DNA of 64,000 nt from JAHFDS01 sp964593795 (lineage in GTDB: Bacteria; Myxococcota_A; Polyangia; JAHFDS01): contig CAZQJC010000259.1 of NCBI GenBank assembly GCA_964593795.1, positions 1-64,000 on the forward strand, read 5' to 3'. This document shows positions 60,501-64,000 of this stretch, in pieces; the first letter of the stretch is position 1; every line of letters starts with the position of its first letter. The notes beneath the pieces are model-generated. The model was not told where the DNA came from. It made no database searches and worked only from the letters and a program-made list of their open reading frames with translations. The translations under genes were made by a program, and so were the position numbers.

Positions 60501-60897
60501 ACGCGTCCCACGCGATCTGGTAGTCCTCCTCCGCCTTCTCGAAGTAGAGCTCCGCGAGCCGGAAGAGCGCGTCCGGCGTCCAGCGCGGATCGCTCGGGAA
60601 GCGCTTGAGGAACCCCTCGAACTGCGCGATCGCGGCGCCTCGCTTGAGCCTCGCGGCGTCGTCCTCGCGCCGCGTGACGGCCTCGAAGTCGCGCTCGACG
60701 CCCTGCTTCCGCGCCTGGTGCACGCGGTGCAAGAGGCCCTCGACGGTGCTCCGGTAGTCCGCGCGCGCCTCCTCGAGCCGGTGCACGTCGGCGGCCAGGC
60801 TCCCGCCGCGCGGGGGGCCGGCGTGCGCGCGCGGGGGCGCCACGACGACGCATGCGGCCATCCAGATGAAAGCTCGCGAGAGCGACCGCCGCGTCAT
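57592..60897 (-). CDS. Large periplasmic TPR protein, GltD/NfsD-like candidate
   Basis: An 1101-residue protein. It has a signal peptide (VVAPPRAHA, about residues 18-26) and then tandem TPR-like helices along nearly the whole length (for example FLKRFPSDPRWTPDALFRLAELYFEKAEEDY). No enzymatic motif. The size and the order after a coiled-coil/TPR gene are those of GltD/AgmU-type proteins that form the periplasmic basket of the gliding (Glt) and spore-coat (Nfs) complexes in Myxococcus. The 14-nt gap to the upstream gene and the 4-nt overlap with the downstream one show one operon. Confidence 0.72.
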   Translation of the reverse strand: MTRRSLSRAFIWMAACVVVAPPRAHAGPPRGGSLAADVHRLEEARADYRSTVEGLLHRVHQARKQGVERDFEAVTRREDDAARLKRGAAIAQFEGFLKRFPSDPRWTPDALFRLAELYFEKAEEDYQIAWDAYNQRARATTGELGPAPTKDYARPIELFRRLATEFPKYRLLDGALYLLGYCIDETGDRRRARQVFLGLVCTDQHAPLDEPGKVPSKSTEDPYAECHSRWPGSGTLADAWMRLGEVDFDDGRFETASWAYRRVVALEPERLMELALYKVAWADYKLDRFATSVAAFDRVLVWGTGQLKKGKRTTNLQKEALQYLGLSLAEADWNGDGAEDADSGLKRALRIYKGREAEPHVREVFVAMGDVYFQAGKLDLAARVFEDVLRRWPGSPAAPTTHDRLVTCYERLRDFDKARVARDELVVRYGTGTTWAKANRGNPEAEQAARQISETNLERAAAAHHQRAQQLRRQLATPPAPAAVQAAQKEYLAAATRYEELLAKFPRSENRYERTYDLAEAYYFGGKPELAAARYEEVRDWKGELRLREDAALGVLKSREEVVQAQIGKGALKEPPVPKAGAPVERRPMDPAYRALQLAEDQYVTRVGGPKSGPLAYAAAVISLRHGDLPEARRRLGGVVERFCKTHEGGLASDALVETYKLESDLAALGREATRLQGLSCGTPDSQKVRQGELAALMNDVRFRTAERLQRENKCEEAGPLYLKLVDQSPRDRNADRALNNAAVCFELVHRYGEATRTYERIVREYPASTLAEEALFRAAINHERFFEFEDAVAGYLALADDPRYEKSSHRTQALVLAAQILFNDRQYARAAALYQRFSKSTKTPGDAEAAAFKAAVALERAKKPAAAADALKAFLRDHAESTGDAAGTRLVAAAYKLGEALSAQKDEKGAEKAFKRAVKEWSDRKLPASGEAADFAARVVFARADRRFDEFVKLPLRSKTQKALETSVAEQLKLVRTLSGEFEKVLAYGRAAWSLAALHKQAELYFQLGQKLLKAPIPAGLAKKLGPEAEEIYREQLEQALRPLEQKAQEHWEKVVKRGADLGVANEWTLRARQRLNAFRPEEFPVLRVERVALELEGTP

Positions 60898-60911
60898 CGC
60901 TCCTGCGCCTC

Positions 60912-63194
60912 TCACTTCGGCTTCTGGGCCGGCGGCTTCGTGCGGTCGTACTGCTCGTCGATGGCCTTGAGCTCGCGGGTGCGGTCCTGGCGGAGCTGCT
61001 CGGCCTTGTCGCTGTGCGACTGCTTGTGCGCCCACGCGACGTTGATCAGCCCGAGCTCGCTCGCCGCGAGCATCTCGTAGATCCGCTTCGACTGGCCCTT
61101 GTAGCTCGTCAGGGCGACCTGCGCTCCGAGCTCGACCGCGCGCCGCACGAGCTGGTCGAGCTGCGAGCGGTACGCGTGCAGGCGCACGCGCTCCTCCTCG
61201 AGCGTGCGCCGCACCTCGACGAGGCGGTCGTCCACCACGGCCTGCAGGCGGAGCTGGATCTGCTCGAGCACGCCGTGCACCCGGCGCGCCTGCTCCGCCG
61301 CCGCGAGCGCGCGCTGCAGCTCCGGCTGGGCGGGCGCCCGCGCGGCCGCGCCCGCGACGATCCGTGCCTCCTCGTCGAGCAGCGCCGCGAGGCCGTGACG
61401 GACCTCCTCGTCGCGCTGCGCCGCGCGCTCCGCCACCTGATCGAGCTCGGACGACACCTTCGCGCGGGTGCGCTCGTGCTCGGCCTCGAGCGCCGCGATC
61501 TCCTCGCGCAGCTTGGTGCGGTCCCGCTCGTACTTGTCGTCCTCGCCCTTCTTCTGCGCCCGCGTGTCGCGCTGGAACTTCTCGATCGCGACGAGCTCCG
61601 CGGCGAGCTGCTGGATGAGCAGGCGCACCTCGAACAGCCGGTGCTCGGTCTCCTGGTACGTGCGCCGCTGGTCCTCCTCGCGACTCCGGATCTCCGCCTC
61701 GGTCGACGCGCTCCGCCGGAGCTCGGCCTCGAGCGGCTCGCGCCTGGCCGCGAGGGCCTCGAGCCGCTGCTGCTCTCCCGGCGCGGCGAAGGCCGTCGCG
61801 TGGGCGCGCAGGATCGCGCCGAGCGCCACGCGCGTCCGCGAGAACAGGCCCGACACCGCGATCGCCCGGACGTAGACGCGGTCGAGATCGGGGAACATGC
61901 GCGCGCGCCCCCCCGAGCGCAGCGCGCCCTCGAGCCGTCCGAGGAGCTGCTCCGACTCCGCCACCATGCGCCGCATCTCGCCGACGTCGCCCTGCAGGCG
62001 CGACATCTCGGTCACCGCCGCGTCCGTGGCCGCCACGCTCGCGACCTCGGGCGGCAGGAACGTCTCGAAGTCGAAGCGGTCGGGGCTCAGCTCGCACAGG
62101 CGCCGGAAGTGCGCCTTCTGTTCCTTGGCGGGCGGCAGCGAGCCCTGGAGGAGCTTGTTCATGGCATCGAGCTCGCTCCGCGTGCGCTCGAAGTGCGAGG
62201 TCGCGCGATCGAGCTGCCCGGTGCGCACCTCGAGGTTGCCGATGAGCATGCGTACCTCGAGCGTGCGGGGCCCGACGGGCTCGCGCGCGAGCAGCGCCTC
62301 GAGCGCCTCGAGCGCCTCCTTCGCCTTCTTCGCCCGGATGAAGGTCCAGGCCCGCTCGTAGAGCGCGTCCGCGAAGTGCCGGGACTTCTCCCCGATCGAC
62401 GCGTACTGCGCCGCGGCCTGGTCGAGCTGCCCGAGCTCGAGGTGCACCCGCCCGAGGGCCAGCCGCGTCAGGTCCTGGATGTCGCGCTCGCGGTCGGTCT
62501 TCGGCGGCCGGTCGAGCACGCTCGCGAAGAGCGGCAGCGCGTCCTTGGGCCGCCGCTGGGCCACGCGCACCGCGCCGGCGAAGTACCGCGCCTGCATCGA
62601 GAACGGGCTCGTCGGCTCGATCGCGAGGAACCCCTTCGCCGCCTCGTCGAGCCTGCCCCGGAAGTAGGCGTACTTGGCGCGCACGTAGGGCACGCTCGGC
62701 TGCTGACGGGTGCTCGGGACCGCCGACAGCTTGGCGAGGTACCCCTCGACCTCGGACATGTCCCCGGTCTTGAGCGCGAGCTCGATGAGGCGCTGCAGGG
62801 CGTCCTGGTAACGCACCTCGCGCGGCCCGCGCTCGACCGCGCGCTCGAGGTACCGCCTGGCGTTCGCGTGATCACCCGAGTCGTGGAGCGCCTGGCCGAC
62901 CAGGTAGAGCGCGTCCGCCATGACCGGGGAGCGGGGGAACTTGTCGACGATCTCGAGCGCGGCGGTGGCCGCCTCCTCGTTGCGCCCGAGGCCGTGCAGG
63001 AGCTGCGCGTGCGCGAGGCGCTGCGCGGCGCGCTCGAGCCCCGGCGGCGGCGGCGGCTTGATCGCGGCCTGGAGCGCCTGCGCATCGAGCTCGATGCGCG
63101 CGAGCTTCTGCTGGATGTCGGCCAGATCTCCCGGGGCGTGGGCCTCGGCGGGCCACGCCAGCAGCAGGAGCGGCAGGATGCCGAGGGACCTCAT
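60912..63194 (-). CDS. TPR/coiled-coil exported protein, GltC/NfsC-like candidate
   Basis: A 760-residue protein. Signal peptide to about residue 18 (WPAEAHA). TPRs occupy about 45-330 (ATAALEIVDKFPRSPVMADALYLVGQAL and others). A long coiled coil follows (about 390-700, with ELRRSASTEAEIRSREEDQRRTY-type heptads). Its ATG overlaps the stop of the previous gene by 4 nt. In Myxococcus the Glt cluster starts with TPR/coiled-coil proteins of this kind; without a comparison the orthology is tentative. Confidence 0.72.
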   Translation of the reverse strand: MRSLGILPLLLLAWPAEAHAPGDLADIQQKLARIELDAQALQAAIKPPPPPGLERAAQRLAHAQLLHGLGRNEEAATAALEIVDKFPRSPVMADALYLVGQALHDSGDHANARRYLERAVERGPREVRYQDALQRLIELALKTGDMSEVEGYLAKLSAVPSTRQQPSVPYVRAKYAYFRGRLDEAAKGFLAIEPTSPFSMQARYFAGAVRVAQRRPKDALPLFASVLDRPPKTDRERDIQDLTRLALGRVHLELGQLDQAAAQYASIGEKSRHFADALYERAWTFIRAKKAKEALEALEALLAREPVGPRTLEVRMLIGNLEVRTGQLDRATSHFERTRSELDAMNKLLQGSLPPAKEQKAHFRRLCELSPDRFDFETFLPPEVASVAATDAAVTEMSRLQGDVGEMRRMVAESEQLLGRLEGALRSGGRARMFPDLDRVYVRAIAVSGLFSRTRVALGAILRAHATAFAAPGEQQRLEALAARREPLEAELRRSASTEAEIRSREEDQRRTYQETEHRLFEVRLLIQQLAAELVAIEKFQRDTRAQKKGEDDKYERDRTKLREEIAALEAEHERTRAKVSSELDQVAERAAQRDEEVRHGLAALLDEEARIVAGAAARAPAQPELQRALAAAEQARRVHGVLEQIQLRLQAVVDDRLVEVRRTLEEERVRLHAYRSQLDQLVRRAVELGAQVALTSYKGQSKRIYEMLAASELGLINVAWAHKQSHSDKAEQLRQDRTRELKAIDEQYDRTKPPAQKPK

Positions 63195-63958
63195 CGCCGC
63201 GGGGCGGGGCCCGCCGCGGGGGCGCGCTCCGCCTCGCTGCGCACCTTGAACTCGATGGCCGGCTTGTCCTTGAACGCCGTCGTCATGCCGCCGCGCTCGA
63301 ACGCCACGACCGTCACCTGCGACGTCCGGCTCTCTCCTGCGACGAAGGTGTGGCTCGCGCGGACCGTGTACTTGTAGCCCTTCATGTACGACAGGGCCCC
63401 GTAGTCGTTGCCCACGAACTGCAGCACGGCCGTGATCGTGTGGCTGCCCGGGACGATGGCGCCCGAGAAGACCTCGAACTGCTTGGTGTCGTCGAGCTCG
63501 CCGCTGTCGTCGTAGCGCGACAGCAACATCTGGCCGTCGATCGCGTACGCGACGCGCACGAGCTTGAACGAGCTGCCCATCGTGTTCTCGTGGCGGATCA
63601 CCGCCTTCGAGGTGCCGATGGCGCCGTGCATGACGGTCTCGCGCAGCAGGTTCAGGCGCGCCTTCGACCGGAAGACCTGCTCGCGGAGCTGCACCACGCG
63701 TCGCTCGAGGTCCTTGATCTTGGCGGACGACTCCGAGGTCGCGAGCGCCGGCGCCGGGGCCGGCGCGCTCGGCGCGCTCGGCGACTGCGCCGGATCCGGC
63801 GTCGCGGTGGGGCGCGCGGGCTCGGGCGCGCGCGCGGCGACCTCACGGCGGGGCGGGGACGGAGGCGTGGCGCCCCGGGCTGGCGCCACGGCCAGCACCA
63901 GGATCCCGATCACGGCAAGCTGACACGCTCGCCCGCTCGTGGCGCGAAACCCTCCCAC
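63191..63958 (-). CDS. Exported coiled-coil/beta-domain protein, first gene of the TPR operon
   Basis: A 255-residue protein. Hydrophobic signal segment near the start, a Pro/Ala-rich linker (about 35-75), a short coiled coil (KIKDLERRVVQLREQVFRSKARLNL), and a C-terminal beta-rich domain (about 105-245) containing GSHTITAVLQFVGND and YKYTVRASHTFVAGES. The start is GTG 63958, only a couple of bases after the expected transcription start, so the mRNA may be nearly leaderless; GTG 63913 in the same frame is the alternative. Confidence 0.75.
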   Translation of the reverse strand: MGGFRATSGRACQLAVIGILVLAVAPARGATPPSPPRREVAARAPEPARPTATPDPAQSPSAPSAPAPAPALATSESSAKIKDLERRVVQLREQVFRSKARLNLLRETVMHGAIGTSKAVIRHENTMGSSFKLVRVAYAIDGQMLLSRYDDSGELDDTKQFEVFSGAIVPGSHTITAVLQFVGNDYGALSYMKGYKYTVRASHTFVAGESRTSQVTVVAFERGGMTTAFKDKPAIEFKVRSEAERAPAAGPAPRR

Positions 63959-63966
63959 TCGCCACC

Positions 63967-63996
63967 ATTTTACCCTGTATTCCAGCTCGGCGTCAA
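63967..63996 (-). promoter_or_regulatory. Promoter of the coiled-coil/TPR operon
   Basis: On the minus strand TTGACG (63996-63991), 18 nt, TAAAAT (63972-63967). Both boxes are close to consensus. The predicted start is near 63960. Confidence 0.7.
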
Positions 63997-64000
63997 AACG

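Overview
This window is very GC-rich and densely coding on both strands. It looks like chromosome from a member of the Myxococcota (former Deltaproteobacteria). The signs are three Hanks-type Ser/Thr kinases and a PP2C phosphatase, a receiver/HATPase plus STAS pair, a PilZ protein, a DUF4388/J-domain/TPR protein, many small lipoproteins with Ala/Pro/Asp-rich linkers, an AT-hook DNA-binding protein, and a TPR cluster that resembles the periplasmic part of the Glt/Nfs (gliding/sporulation) machinery. I see no transposase, integrase, phage gene, CRISPR array or replication origin. About 53 protein genes, two tRNAs (Ala-CGC, His-GTG) and one decayed gene are supported.

Layout. 0.1-4.3 kb: a metallophosphoesterase, an EtfD-like membrane Fe-S oxidoreductase and a 46-residue ORF. 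4.6-10.2 kb: a signalling block (STAS-zinc ribbon, receiver-HATPase, two zinc-ribbon Ser/Thr kinases). 10.5-15.4 kb: a tight operon of FadR-type regulator, gatC, gatA, gatB and mtnA. 15.5-19.6 kb: lipoprotein, PilZ, DUF4388/J/TPR and PP2C. 19.8-22.5 kb: sugar-phosphate nucleotidyltransferase, IMPase-family phosphatase, TlyA-type methyltransferase and tRNA-Ala. 22.6-31 kb: PHM-like copper monooxygenase beside a frameshifted NHL gene, AT-hook protein, TSUP permease, archaemetzincin, YjbQ, a membrane protein, MurA with Asp at the usual catalytic Cys, tRNA-His, lipoprotein and glycosyltransferase. 31-37 kb: MscS channel, a Pro-rich exported protein, a 1022-residue NTT-transporter/HEAT/cNMP fusion and an HU protein. 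37.3-45 kb: GlgX, lipoproteins, a GH5 glycosidase and Pgi. 45-56 kb: alpha/beta hydrolase, acyl-CoA dehydrogenase, lytic transglycosylase, a C45-like lipoprotein, a kinase, MutS2, a TlpA-like thioredoxin and Nth. 56.7-64 kb: a four-gene coiled-coil/TPR operon with a good promoter at its head.

The most unusual signal is between genes. Most junctions where two genes converge carry a 150-280 bp element full of perfect inverted repeats that begins at the stop codons, which are mostly TAG. Two element families recur: four copies at 10.2, 27.8, 30.0 and 40.5 kb, and two at 19.6 and 50.9 kb. In the first family the hairpin stems differ in sequence between copies but mostly keep perfect pairing, which points to selection on structure. 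Intergenic hexanucleotide arrays (GAGCAC, GACGTK) form another layer. Other points worth a second look are the MurA C-to-D replacement, a 347-nt antisense overlap of two low-complexity protein tails, two divergent genes whose start codons share one CATG, and a structured leader with a strong terminator in front of the NTT fusion gene.
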